Shown piece after piece: positions 52,424 through 61,189 of a DNA stretch of 64,000 bases. The position numbers and the translations under genes are program-made. The notes below the pieces were generated by a model. It made no database searches, was not told the DNA's origin, and saw only the letters and a program-made list of their open reading frames with translations. The DNA comes from Clostridiales bacterium (GTDB lineage: Bacteria > Bacillota > Clostridia > Oscillospirales > Acutalibacteraceae). The DNA lies in contig JAGZMM010000004.1 in the NCBI GenBank assembly GCA_018364155.1, positions 124,001 through 188,000 on the forward strand, in the 5' to 3' direction. Each line of letters begins with the position of its first letter. Position 1 is the first letter of the stretch.

Positions 52424-52578
52424 CGCGATGCAGTCCCTGTTATACGGTTTGGGCGTCTATTGCATTTGCGGCTGCCATCATAGCCCTGTGCTCCAGCGTG
52501 AAAGCGGCGATGAAAAAATTATTAAAAGGCGGTCGAAACCATGATGATCAACAAACGGCTCATCGGCACGGTAGCTGA
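52416..52578 (+). pseudogene. Small membrane protein frame, apparently frameshifted
   Basis: ATG 52416 overlaps the end of the DtxR gene and reads MNNAMQSLLYGLGVYCICGC to a stop at 52544. If one base is skipped near 52461, the frame becomes GLGVY then AFAAAIIALCSSVKAAMKKL and ends at 52578, a far more natural single-helix protein with a basic stop-transfer. Either a decayed gene or a sequence error. Confidence 0.4.
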
Positions 52579-54283
52579 GAGCAAAAAATACATCGCCGGG
52601 AACGTTGTTTTGCAGTGGTGTTCCCTGGCGGCGAACATCGCGATGATGTTCAGCATCACCAACCTGTTTGCCGGGCTTTATTACGGCAATACCAATTTCC
52701 ATACTTTGTGGACAACGGCGGCCGTGGCCGTTCTGGCTTTGGTGATACGCTTTCTTTGCACCACGGGGGCCAGCCGGATGGGATACTTGTCTTCCAAAGC
52801 AGTAAAGAAAACCCTGCGGGAGAAAATCTATGAAAAGCTGCTGCGATTGGGCGCCTCCTACAACGAACAGGTGAAAACCAGCGAAGTGGTACAGGTGGCG
52901 GTGGAGGGCGTGGACCAGCTGGAAACCTACTTCGGCGCCTACCTGCCTCAGTTTTTCTACGCCATGCTGGCTCCGCTGACCCTGTTCGCAGTACTCTGCT
53001 TTGTAAACGTCCCGGCGGCCATTGTACTGCTCATCTGTGTACCTCTGATTCCGGTTGCTATCGCGGCAGTACAGACCTGGGCCAAAAAGTTGCTCTCGAA
53101 ATACTGGGGGCAGTACACGGCGTTGGGCGACACTTTCCTGGAAAACCTGCAGGGGCTTACTACCCTAAAAATCTATCAGGCGGACGAGTTCAAAAACAAA
53201 GAGATGAACGTGGAGGCCGAGAAGTTCCGCAAAATCACCATGAAGGTGCTGACCATGCAGCTCAATTCCATCACGATTATGGATTTGATCGCCTACGGCG
53301 GGGCGGCGCTGGGCGTCATCATGGCGGTGACGCAGTACGTGAATAACCGCGTTTCTCTCGCCGGGTGCCTGCTGATCATCCTGCTGGCGGCGGATTTCTT
53401 CCTTCCCATGCGGCAGCTCGGCTCCTTTTTCCACATCGCCATGAACGGCATGGCGGCCAGCGACAAGATTTTCCGCCTGCTGGACCTGCCGGAACATAAA
53501 CAGGAGGTTTCCGAGAGCTTCCCGTTACAGCATGACATCGTCTGCTCCGGCCTGCGGTTTTCCTACGAAGCTGACCGGGAAATCCTCCATGGCGTGGATT
53601 TGCAGTTTCCCCAGGGCAGCTTTACCGCGATAGTCGGCGAGAGCGGTTGTGGGAAATCCACCATCGCCGCTATCCTCATGGAGCGGAACAGGGGCTATAC
53701 CGGTTCTGTTTCCGTCGGCGGCGTGGAACTGCGGGAAATAAACGAAAGCTCTCTGCTGCGGAATATCACCTATGTCAGCCATCAGAGCTATCTGTTCAAA
53801 GGAACCGTGCGGGACAATCTGCTCATGGGTAAGCCGTCCGCATCCGACAAAGAATTATGGGCGGCGCTGGAACGGGTGAACTTAGCCGCATTTCTGAAGG
53901 CAGAGCAAGGCTTGGATACCCCACTGCTCGAAAAGGCGGGGAATCTTTCCGGCGGGCAATGTCAGCGGCTGGCGCTGGCAAGGGCGCTGCTCCACGACAG
54001 CCCGGTCTATATCTTTGACGAGGCCACCTCCAACATCGATGTGGAAAGCGAAAACGACATCATGGCCGAGATACATAAGCTGGCCAAGCACAAAACGGTG
54101 CTTCTTATTTCCCATCGGCTGGCGAATGTGGTGCAGGCGGACAACATCTATGTGCTGGAAAACGGCCGCGTTGCGGAAAGCGGCAGCCATGATGATTTAC
54201 TCAAAAAACACGGCCTGTATGAACGTCTGTGGAATGCGCAGCAATCTCTGGAGAATTACGGAAAGGAAGGTGACGCACAATGA
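52541..54283 (+). CDS. CydD-like ABC ATPase/permease
   Basis: 580 residues. Membrane domain with the CydD-type stretch VEGVDQLETYFGAYLPQFFYAML and LGDTFLENLQGLTTLKIY; ATPase Walker A GESGCGKST, signature LSGGQCQRLA, Walker B VYIFDEATSNID, H-loop ISHRL. CydDC of Escherichia coli supports cytochrome bd assembly and has been described as moving thiols or heme. Located inside a heme-uptake operon without cydAB, so heme or heme-precursor handling is the likely job; this is inference. Confidence 0.8.
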   Translation: MMINKRLIGTVAESKKYIAGNVVLQWCSLAANIAMMFSITNLFAGLYYGNTNFHTLWTTAAVAVLALVIRFLCTTGASRMGYLSSKAVKKTLREKIYEKLLRLGASYNEQVKTSEVVQVAVEGVDQLETYFGAYLPQFFYAMLAPLTLFAVLCFVNVPAAIVLLICVPLIPVAIAAVQTWAKKLLSKYWGQYTALGDTFLENLQGLTTLKIYQADEFKNKEMNVEAEKFRKITMKVLTMQLNSITIMDLIAYGGAALGVIMAVTQYVNNRVSLAGCLLIILLAADFFLPMRQLGSFFHIAMNGMAASDKIFRLLDLPEHKQEVSESFPLQHDIVCSGLRFSYEADREILHGVDLQFPQGSFTAIVGESGCGKSTIAAILMERNRGYTGSVSVGGVELREINESSLLRNITYVSHQSYLFKGTVRDNLLMGKPSASDKELWAALERVNLAAFLKAEQGLDTPLLEKAGNLSGGQCQRLALARALLHDSPVYIFDEATSNIDVESENDIMAEIHKLAKHKTVLLISHRLANVVQADNIYVLENGRVAESGSHDDLLKKHGLYERLWNAQQSLENYGKEGDAQ

Positions 54284-55938
54284 AAAAACGAAGCGGATTT
54301 CAGGTCATGGCCCGGCTGATCGGGTTGGTGAAGCCCTTGGCCGGATATATGTTTCTTGCGATATTTATGGGGCTGGTAGGCCACCTGTGCGCCGCCTTTA
54401 TCACGATCTTTGGTGGATATGCAGTACTTGCCGCACTGGGGTTCGATATTCCCCTTACTCTCACCGCCCTGTTCATCTGTGTGGTGGTCTTTGCCGTTGT
54501 GCGGGGATTCCTGCGGTATGCGGAACAGGCTTGCAACCATTTTATCGCTTTTAAGCTGCTGGCGCTTCTGCGGGACAAGGTGTTCCGGGCATTGCGGCGG
54601 CTCTGCCCCGCCAAACTGGAGGGCCGGGACAAGGGCGATCTGATCTCGGTCATCACCTCCGACATCGAGCTGTTGGAGGTGTTCTACGCCCATACCATTT
54701 CCCCGGCGGCCATTGCGTTCCTGTTCACCATTATGATGTGTTTGTTCATTGGCTCCTATCACTGGCTGCTGGGGCTCATCGCGCTGGCGGCATATCTCGT
54801 GGTTGGAATCGTCATTCCCCTTGCCACCTCCAGGCTCAGCGGAGACGACGGAATTCGGTTCCGCACGAAATCCGGGGAACTTTCCGGCTTTGTGCTGGAC
54901 AACCTGCGGGGCCTGTCGGAAACCCTGCAATATGGGCAGGGCAAAAAGCGGTTGGCACAGATGAATGAGAAAACCGACGGCCTTGCCAAAGACGAGGAAC
55001 GGATGAAACGCACCTCCGGCCGCAATTCGGCAGTGACCGACACGGTGGTACTTGCCTTTGACTTAATTATGCTGTTTGTCTCCGCCCTGCTCTGTCAAAG
55101 CGGAGCGGTAGGCTTTGACGGGGTATTGATTCCCACCATCGCCCTGTTCTCCTCCTTTGGCCCGGTGATTGCCCTGGCGGCGCTGGGCAGCACCTTACAG
55201 AACACCTTTGCGGCGGGCAACCGGGTGCTGGATATTCTGGACGAAATCCCGGTCGTGGAGGAAGTGACCGGTAAGCCGGAGATTACTTTCACCGGCGCGG
55301 CGGCGGAACATGTCACCTTTGCCTACGGGAGCGAAACCATCCTCTCCGATGTGTCGGTGGAGATACCGGAACACGGTGTCGTGGGCATTGTGGGACGCAG
55401 CGGCAGCGGAAAATCCACGCTGCTCAAGCTCCTGATGCGGTTCTGGGATGTGCAGCAGGGCAGCGTAACGCTTTCCGGCACAAGAGTCGCGGACATCAAT
55501 ACGAAGAATCTGCGGGAGATGGAAAGCTTCGTCACCCAGGAAACCTATTTGTTCCACGAGAGCATCAAAAACAACCTGCGGATTGCCAAACTGGACGCCA
55601 CCGATGAGGAAATCGAGGCCGCCTGCAAAAAGGCGTCGGTGCATGACTTCATTATGTGCCTTCCAAAGGGCTATGATACCACGGTGGGCGAACTGGGAGA
55701 CACTCTCTCCGGCGGGGAACGGCAGCGGCTGGGGCTGGCAAGAGCTTTCCTGCACGACGCGCCCTTTTTACTGCTGGACGAACCCACCAGCAATCTGGAC
55801 AGCCTGAACGAGGCGGTCATCTTAAAATCCCTCCGCGAGGAACGGGAGGGCAAAACGGTGGTGCTGGTTTCCCACCGCCAGTCCACTATGCGGATTGCGG
55901 ACACCGTCTATTCCGTTGAGCACGGGAGAATGAGTTAA
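54280..55938 (+). CDS. CydC-like ABC ATPase/permease
   Basis: 552 residues starting in a 4-base overlap with the previous gene, so a heterodimer is expected. Membrane domain to about residue 310 (FRALRRLCPAKLEGRDKGDLISVITSDIELLEVFYAHTISPAA is CydC-like), ATPase with Walker A GRSGSGKST, signature LSGGERQRLG, Walker B LLLDEPTSNLD and VSHR. Same reasoning on substrate as for its partner. Confidence 0.82.
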   Translation: MKKRSGFQVMARLIGLVKPLAGYMFLAIFMGLVGHLCAAFITIFGGYAVLAALGFDIPLTLTALFICVVVFAVVRGFLRYAEQACNHFIAFKLLALLRDKVFRALRRLCPAKLEGRDKGDLISVITSDIELLEVFYAHTISPAAIAFLFTIMMCLFIGSYHWLLGLIALAAYLVVGIVIPLATSRLSGDDGIRFRTKSGELSGFVLDNLRGLSETLQYGQGKKRLAQMNEKTDGLAKDEERMKRTSGRNSAVTDTVVLAFDLIMLFVSALLCQSGAVGFDGVLIPTIALFSSFGPVIALAALGSTLQNTFAAGNRVLDILDEIPVVEEVTGKPEITFTGAAAEHVTFAYGSETILSDVSVEIPEHGVVGIVGRSGSGKSTLLKLLMRFWDVQQGSVTLSGTRVADINTKNLREMESFVTQETYLFHESIKNNLRIAKLDATDEEIEAACKKASVHDFIMCLPKGYDTTVGELGDTLSGGERQRLGLARAFLHDAPFLLLDEPTSNLDSLNEAVILKSLREEREGKTVVLVSHRQSTMRIADTVYSVEHGRMS

Positions 55939-55954
55939 AGAAAGAGGTACATAA

Positions 55955-56341
55955 ATGAAATTAAAACGGTTGATCTTTTTGATTTTGGGATTCCTTTGCC
56001 TGGGTCTGGGCTGCGTCGGTGTCGTGCTTCCCATCCTGCCCACGGTGCCCTTTTTCCTGCTGACGGTGTTTTTCTTTGCAAACTCCTCCCAGAAGCTCCA
56101 CGACTGGTTTGTGAGCACCAAGCTTTACAAAAAACACCTGGAGTCTTTTGTGAAGAAAAAGGGCATGACGGTGCGGACCAAGGTGGGCATCATTATCCCG
56201 GTAACGCTGCTGATGAGCTTCGGCTTTTTTATGATGATGCGGGCGAACGTGGTAGTTCCCAGCGTCATCCTCGCCGTCGTTTGGGTATGCCATATTATTT
56301 ATTTTGTGTTTGGGGTGAAAACAATCCGTAAAAAGGTATGA
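55955..56341 (+). CDS. DUF454 (YbaN-type) membrane protein
   Basis: 128 residues. Opening LILGFLCLGLGCVGVVLPILPTVPFFLLTVFFFANSS is the DUF454 signature, then a loop with YKKHLESFVKKKGMT and two further membrane segments. Function of the family is unknown; it closes the heme operon, 16 bases after the CydC-like gene. Confidence 0.85.
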   Translation: MKLKRLIFLILGFLCLGLGCVGVVLPILPTVPFFLLTVFFFANSSQKLHDWFVSTKLYKKHLESFVKKKGMTVRTKVGIIIPVTLLMSFGFFMMMRANVVVPSVILAVVWVCHIIYFVFGVKTIRKKV

Positions 56342-56432
56342 CAAAGAATATATATATTCGGTTACCAAAAGAGAAATCAGCCCGGATATCTGTGTAATAA
56401 ACAGGAATTATCGCGCTGAAACAACCACAATG

Positions 56433-56588
56433 TAGCTGTACTGTGATAACTGCGAACACATATTTAAGCGAGAGGAGCGAACTTATATAAAGTTTGGTGC
56501 CAACGTAACATCTCAGTATGTAACTGATATCGAACTGAAAGCATTTTCGGAACTGTTTTGCGTAAGTGCGGATTTTTTATTGGAATAA
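56433..56588 (+). pseudogene. Remnant of an XRE-type regulator gene
   Basis: An open stretch ends FKREERTYIKFGANV... and VTDIELKAFSELFCVSADFLLE before TAA, the typical C-terminal part of an HTH_XRE protein. No start or helix-turn-helix N-terminus remains; an in-frame stop lies at 56433. It sits in the AT-rich right flank of the island. Confidence 0.5.
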
Positions 56589-56746
56589 CAAACCAATTCG
56601 GTTTTTGATGCAATCCATGCACCAGCGTAACGCTGGACGCAGTCGGATTGCAGGATGCTTCTGCCAAACGGACATGGGGATTATATCCCCTTAATCATTG
56701 AGATTATAACCCCCATAATAGCAAATGTTACGGTGGGGGGTGTCCT

Positions 56747-56950
56747 ATGATCGTTTTTAATAAGCTGTGGGATGTAATGAAGGAAAAGAACGTTTCCACT
56801 TATCAGCTGCGTGAAAAATGCGGGATTGACAGCAAAACCGTCCGGCGGCTGAAAGCCAATGAAAATGTGGAAACCAAAACTTTGAATAAAATCTGCGTTG
56901 TTTTGGATTGCAAGCTGGAAGATATCGCCGAGTTTATCCCGGAACCTTGA
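56747..56950 (+). CDS. Small XRE-type helix-turn-helix DNA-binding protein
   Basis: 67 residues, start after GGTGGGGGGTG. Cro/CI-type fold: LWDVMKEKNVSTYQLREKCGIDSKTVRRLKANENVETKTLNKICVVLDCKLEDI. Such stand-alone regulators are common on mobile or formerly mobile DNA. No clear target. Confidence 0.8.
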   Translation: MIVFNKLWDVMKEKNVSTYQLREKCGIDSKTVRRLKANENVETKTLNKICVVLDCKLEDIAEFIPEP

Positions 56951-57014
56951 TGAGGAATCATCGGTTTTCGGGATACTTTTTTTAATGAATTCGTTTTACA
57001 GCCCTGATATAAAG

Positions 57015-57043
57015 TTGCAGTTTCTTTTATGGTATTGTATAAT
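57015..57043 (+). promoter_or_regulatory. Promoter of the small lipoprotein gene
   Basis: TTGCAG (57015-57020), a 17-base spacer and TATAAT (57038-57043). Confidence 0.8.
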
Positions 57044-57066
57044 AAAGAAAAAAGGAGACGCAAGGC

Positions 57067-57573
57067 ATGAAAAAGGCGGCTTTGTTGATTGGCTTATGGA
57101 TCGTATGTCTTGTCTTCAGCGCCTGTGACCCTTCGTCCTATCAATTTGATTACCATGACCTGGCAGACAATGTAGTTCGCATTGAACTGATTCGTTATGA
57201 CAATCCTGATCAAAGGCAATTTATTTCATGGGTACCGGATCATTCGTCTCATCTTATGCCGTTTCAAGATTCCCGAATGACCGTTCTTGAAACCTTAGAC
57301 GACGCTAAAAAATCTGATTTTTTAAAGCAACTCTCCGAAGCAGACATTTTGAGCGAATATTATGTCTATGATTCTCCCAAGGGAATTTGCATAAAGCTTT
57401 CCTATTCCAACGGTGATTTTTTAATCATTACCTGTAACTATGAGGAAAAAGGGTTTGGCGGATATATTGGCAGATATTCCGAAAACGGGGATGTATCGGA
57501 ATTCATCGGATCCTTTAGCAGCTATTACTCTTTTGAATCTCTTGTTAACGATTTCTTCGAGATAAAGATATAA
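57067..57573 (+). CDS. Small lipoprotein, unknown function
   Basis: 168 residues, GGAG before ATG. Lipobox FSAC at about residue 19. The mature part is acidic and aromatic-rich with no recognisable motif. AT-rich codon use differs from the chromosomal genes on either side, consistent with acquired DNA at the right flank of the island. It has its own promoter and terminator. Confidence 0.65.
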   Translation: MKKAALLIGLWIVCLVFSACDPSSYQFDYHDLADNVVRIELIRYDNPDQRQFISWVPDHSSHLMPFQDSRMTVLETLDDAKKSDFLKQLSEADILSEYYVYDSPKGICIKLSYSNGDFLIITCNYEEKGFGGYIGRYSENGDVSEFIGSFSSYYSFESLVNDFFEIKI

Positions 57574-57605
57574 TACCTTATTGTATTACAACAGATATTC
57601 CCTGT

Positions 57606-57640
57606 AAAAAGAGTCCGGTCATTTGACCGGACTCTTTTTA
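57606..57640. terminator. Bidirectional terminator
   Basis: A perfect 15-bp stem (57606-57620 with 57625-57639) with A5 and T5 ends, between convergent genes. Confidence 0.9.
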
Positions 57641-57691
57641 CGCATATTTGAACGAAAAACGGCCTTTTTTGCCCCAATAGCGAAATTAGGC

Positions 57692-58105
57692 TTATTCCTT
57701 CTCTACTTCCATGTGCAGTTCAGACGTACAGTGGGGGCAGCGCGTCGCTTCGATGGCAATTTCGCTCATGCAATACGGACATTTTTTGGTGACCGGGGCC
57801 GCCGCCTCTTCCTTTTTCCGGCCCAGCTTCATAAGCTTATTGATGACCTTGAGCAGGCAGAAGAGCACCAAAGCCATAATAAAGAAATTGACCAAGGCAG
57901 ACACAAATGACGAGGCGAAACCCGCCACATCCTGCAAATCATAGGTTTCCGCTCCGGTAATGAACTTCAAAATCGGCGTGATGAAATTATCGGTCAAGGA
58001 CGTGACAATCCCGGAAAAAGCGCCGCCGATGAGAATGCCCACCGCCATGTCCATCATGTTGCCGCGTAAGGCGAACGTCTTAAATTCTTCGATAAACTTC
58101 TTCAT
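57692..58105 (-). CDS. mscL: Large-conductance mechanosensitive channel with C-terminal zinc ribbon
   Basis: 137 residues from ATG 58105 with GGAGAG upstream. MscL opens under membrane tension to release solutes in osmotic downshock. MKKFIEEFKTFALRGNMMDMAVGILIGGAFSGIVTSL is the pore helix signature, followed by the periplasmic loop and second helix. The tail carries CPYCMSEIAIEATRCPHC, a zinc ribbon absent from the Escherichia coli protein but common in Firmicutes versions. Confidence 0.94.
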   Translation of the reverse strand: MKKFIEEFKTFALRGNMMDMAVGILIGGAFSGIVTSLTDNFITPILKFITGAETYDLQDVAGFASSFVSALVNFFIMALVLFCLLKVINKLMKLGRKKEEAAAPVTKKCPYCMSEIAIEATRCPHCTSELHMEVEKE

Positions 58106-58140
58106 ACCATTCTCTCCTTTTTCTGATGTCCTGTATTCCC

Positions 58141-58169
58141 AACATAGCACACTTTTCCTGGTGTTACAA
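58141..58169 (-). promoter_or_regulatory. Promoter of mscL
   Basis: On the minus strand, TTGTAA (58169-58164), a 17-base spacer and TATGTT (58146-58141). Confidence 0.65.
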
Positions 58170-58279
58170 CAAACAATACGCGTTTTTTTGGCAGAAATCC
58201 TTTGTTTGTTCCACGAAAAGAACCGCGAAATTTCGTGTACAGACGCAACGCCAACCTGGAAATGGCATCGCACCTGGGC

Positions 58280-58308
58280 TTGACCGCCGCCTTCCCTCCT
58301 TTTATACT
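58280..58308 (+). promoter_or_regulatory. Promoter of trmO
   Basis: TTGACC (58280-58285), a 17-base spacer and TATACT (58303-58308). Confidence 0.75.
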
Positions 58309-58339
58309 GAAAGGGACCCAATGAAATGGAGATGAAGCC

Positions 58340-59062
58340 ATGCTGCAACCGGTCGAAATGCGGATTATCGCCCGCATTCACAGTGACTTTCCCTCGAAAT
58401 TCGGCATTCCCCGCCAAAGCGGTTTGGTTGACGCGTTAACATCCACCATCGTATTTGAGCCGGACTACCGCAACCCCGACGCTCTGCGCGGCCTAGAGGG
58501 GTACTCCCACATTTGGCTGCTGTGGCAGTTTTCTCAAGCGGTACGGGAGGGTTGGTCCCCTACTGTGCGGCCGCCCCGCCTGGGCGGCAACACACGCATG
58601 GGCGTATTCGCCACCCGTTCGCCCTTCCGCCCGAACTCCATCGGCCTATCCTCGGTACGGCTTCGGGAAATCGCGATGGATAAAAAGCTGGGCCCTGTCC
58701 TGCACGTATCGGGCGCAGATTTGATGGACGGCACCCCCATTTTCGACATCAAGCCCTATCTTGCCTACACCGACGCCCATCCCCAGGCCACGGGCGGCTT
58801 TTCCTTTTCCTCCAAAGAGGATGTGCTGAAGGTGGATGTCCCGCCGGAGCTGCTCGAACGCATTCCTCCGAACCGCCGGGACGCCCTCTTGCGTGTGCTG
58901 GCGCAGGACCCTCGTCCCGGCTATCAGGATACGCCCGGGCGGGTGTATAAAATGGAATTCGCCGGGGTAGAGGTGCATTTTACCGCAGCGGATGGACGGC
59001 TTACCGTCTGTGACGTTCTTTTCGCAAAAGACGGGCCTTTGGGAACGGCTGGACCGCAATAG
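58340..59062 (+). CDS. trmO: tRNA (N6-threonylcarbamoyladenosine-37) methyltransferase
   Basis: 240 residues. TrmO/TsaA family (UPF0066), which uses S-adenosylmethionine to methylate t6A37 in tRNA-Thr. Signature residues: IPRQSGLV, LEGYSHIWLLWQF, RLGGNTRMGVFATRSPFRPNSIGLS and GTPIFDIKPYLAYTDA. The C-terminal domain (YKMEFAGVEVHF) matches full-length members. GGAG lies upstream of ATG. Confidence 0.93.
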   Translation: MLQPVEMRIIARIHSDFPSKFGIPRQSGLVDALTSTIVFEPDYRNPDALRGLEGYSHIWLLWQFSQAVREGWSPTVRPPRLGGNTRMGVFATRSPFRPNSIGLSSVRLREIAMDKKLGPVLHVSGADLMDGTPIFDIKPYLAYTDAHPQATGGFSFSSKEDVLKVDVPPELLERIPPNRRDALLRVLAQDPRPGYQDTPGRVYKMEFAGVEVHFTAADGRLTVCDVLFAKDGPLGTAGPQ

Positions 59063-59121
59063 CGGCGCACTTTTCTTTTTACCCGCCCTGCAAAATCGGA
59101 TGTATAGAAAGGATGGAACCC

Positions 59122-59898
59122 ATGACCGACTATCAACCCAGCGCTCTTGCCAAAGAGATGATCCGGTACTTAGACTGCCCTTGCACGGTATTCGCCCCCA
59201 TGGAGGACGACGACCCTCTTCTGGCCGCCTACGAAAAGGCCCGGCAGGAGGGGCTACGGGAAGGGTTTACCCCAGTGCTTGTAAAGGTCGACGATACGCT
59301 GATGGAGTGCCTGGCCATGAATGCAGACGAGGAAAACGAACCGGACTTTACCCTGTCCGCCGTGCGTGCCTATCGGACCCGGCTTTTGAGCGGGGCGCTG
59401 CCCGACGGGAAGGACTGCCTGGGGGAATGGGAGGCGCAACGCCGAGAGGAGGCCGAAGACGACGGATTCTCTTGGGACGACATTCTCGGTGAGAGGATGG
59501 GAGGAGAACCAAACGACCGGTTCGCCGTCTATTGGAATTACGAGACTTCTTATACCGACGAGGTGATTCTGGCAAAGGTTCCCACGGACAAGGCCTGGCA
59601 GGTCTTCGCCTGGCTGCCCATGGGCAATTGGAACGACTGCCCCGACACGCCCCAGCTGATGGCGGTGGCCAAACGGTGGCAAGAGGTCTACGGGGCGGTG
59701 CCCGCCTGTATTAGCCACGACGAGCTGGAATTCCTGCTGCCCGCGCCGGTATCCGACCCAAATGCCGCACAGGAGCTGGCACTGGAGCAGTACGCTTTCT
59801 GCCCGGACCGGGTAGAGCAGTGCGAAGAGGACAGCAGCGTGGGAAAGCTGGCTGATTCTTTAACTAAGTCCACCGTTTGGTACTTCTGGTGGGATTGA
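59122..59898 (+). CDS. DUF4253-family protein
   Basis: 258 residues from ATG 59122, 8 bases after AAAGGA. The C-terminal region (LAKVPTDKAWQVFAWLPMGNWNDCPDTPQLMAVAKRW, GAVPACISHDELEF, LALEQYAFCPDRVEQ, STVWYFWWD) is the DUF4253 signature. Cytoplasmic, acidic; function unknown. It lies between trmO and a C-S lyase gene on one strand. Confidence 0.85.
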   Translation: MTDYQPSALAKEMIRYLDCPCTVFAPMEDDDPLLAAYEKARQEGLREGFTPVLVKVDDTLMECLAMNADEENEPDFTLSAVRAYRTRLLSGALPDGKDCLGEWEAQRREEAEDDGFSWDDILGERMGGEPNDRFAVYWNYETSYTDEVILAKVPTDKAWQVFAWLPMGNWNDCPDTPQLMAVAKRWQEVYGAVPACISHDELEFLLPAPVSDPNAAQELALEQYAFCPDRVEQCEEDSSVGKLADSLTKSTVWYFWWD

Positions 59899-59936
59899 TT
59901 TTTGCGCAAAGGCGCGCGAAAGGAGCGAGCACGTTT

Positions 59937-61109
59937 ATGATCGATTTTGATGAAATCATCGACCGCGCGGGTACCGACAGCCTCAAATACGACGGCGGCC
60001 CGGTAATGAACCCGTATCTTCCGGAGAAATACCTGCCCATGTGGGTGGCGGACATGGATTTTGCCTGTCCGCAGCCGGTGCTCGACGCCATGAAGGAGCG
60101 GCTGGACCGGCGGATTCTGGGGTACAGCATGCTGCTGGACCCGGGATATTTTGAGATTGTGACTGGATGGCTTTGGCGGCGGCACGGATGGCGGGTGGAC
60201 GCGGACAGCATTGTGTTCAGCTCCGGAGTGGTAAGCGCCATGCACACGGCGGTGGAACGGCTGACAAAGCCCGGCGACGGCGTCCTTCTCAACACCCCGG
60301 CCTACCACCCCTTTGACGACACCATCAAGCGCTTCGGCCGCACCCCGGTCTACTCCCCCCTTCTCTACCGGAATGGGACCTATATCATCGACTACGAGGA
60401 CTTGGAGCAAAAGGCAAAAGACCCGCGCAACACCCTTTTCTTTTTCTGCAGCCCCCACAACCCCACCGGCCGGGTCTGGCGGGAGGAAGAGCTGCGGCGG
60501 GTGGCGCAGCTGTGCTTTGCAAACGGGGTGTTCCTGGTGTGCGACGAGATTCACAGCGACATTCTGCGCAAGGGGGAAACCCACATTCCCTTGGCAAAGC
60601 TTTTCCCCGAGGAAACGCAGATCATCACCTGCACCTCTCCCAGCAAAACCTTTAACTTGGCAGGCAATCAGCTGGCAAACCTAGTCGTGGCGGATAAAGC
60701 TCTCGCCAGGGAATGGCGGGGCATGCAGGCCTGCGGGTTTCCAAACCCGCTGTCCATCGCCGCCTGCAAGGCGGCGTATACGCAGTGCGACGAGTGGGTG
60801 GCACAGATGAACGGGTATGTGGATGAAAATTTTGCCCTCGTCCAGCGGCGCTTGCGCGACGATCTTCCAAAGGCGCAATTTTCCATCAGCCAGGGGACTT
60901 ATCTTGCCTGGATTGACCTGCGCGGGTTTGGCCTTACCGACCGGCAGCTCAAGGAACGCATTTCCAGGGCAGGACTCTTTATCGAGTTTGGGGACGAATT
61001 CGTGGCAAATGGCGAAGGCTTTGTGCGCATCAATCTGGCCTGCCCCCGAACGCTTGTGGAAAAGGCCATGGATATTCTGGCCGGCTGCCTGGGAGAAACC
61101 CATTCTTAG
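59937..61109 (+). CDS. PatB/MalY-type PLP-dependent C-S lyase or aminotransferase
   Basis: 390 residues from ATG 59937. Fold-type I PLP enzyme: LPMWVADMDFACPQPV (the PatB/MalY opening), SSGVVSAMHTAV, FFFCSPHNPTGRVW, DEIHSDIL and the lysine in CTSPSKTFNLAGNQLAN that forms the Schiff base. Members cleave cystathionine or cysteine beta C-S bonds, and some double as regulators. The exact substrate cannot be settled. Confidence 0.9.
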   Translation: MIDFDEIIDRAGTDSLKYDGGPVMNPYLPEKYLPMWVADMDFACPQPVLDAMKERLDRRILGYSMLLDPGYFEIVTGWLWRRHGWRVDADSIVFSSGVVSAMHTAVERLTKPGDGVLLNTPAYHPFDDTIKRFGRTPVYSPLLYRNGTYIIDYEDLEQKAKDPRNTLFFFCSPHNPTGRVWREEELRRVAQLCFANGVFLVCDEIHSDILRKGETHIPLAKLFPEETQIITCTSPSKTFNLAGNQLANLVVADKALAREWRGMQACGFPNPLSIAACKAAYTQCDEWVAQMNGYVDENFALVQRRLRDDLPKAQFSISQGTYLAWIDLRGFGLTDRQLKERISRAGLFIEFGDEFVANGEGFVRINLACPRTLVEKAMDILAGCLGETHS

Positions 61110-61131
61110 TTCGAAAACAAACGATGCCGAA

Positions 61132-61166
61132 AAGGCCGGGAACCAAATGGTTCCCGGCCTTCTTTC
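61132..61166 (+). terminator. Terminator after the C-S lyase gene
   Basis: A perfect 14-bp stem (61132-61145 with 61148-61161) followed by a T-rich stretch; also usable by the convergent gene. Confidence 0.85.
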
Positions 61167-61189
61167 TGCTCTAAATGAGCGGCGGTATG

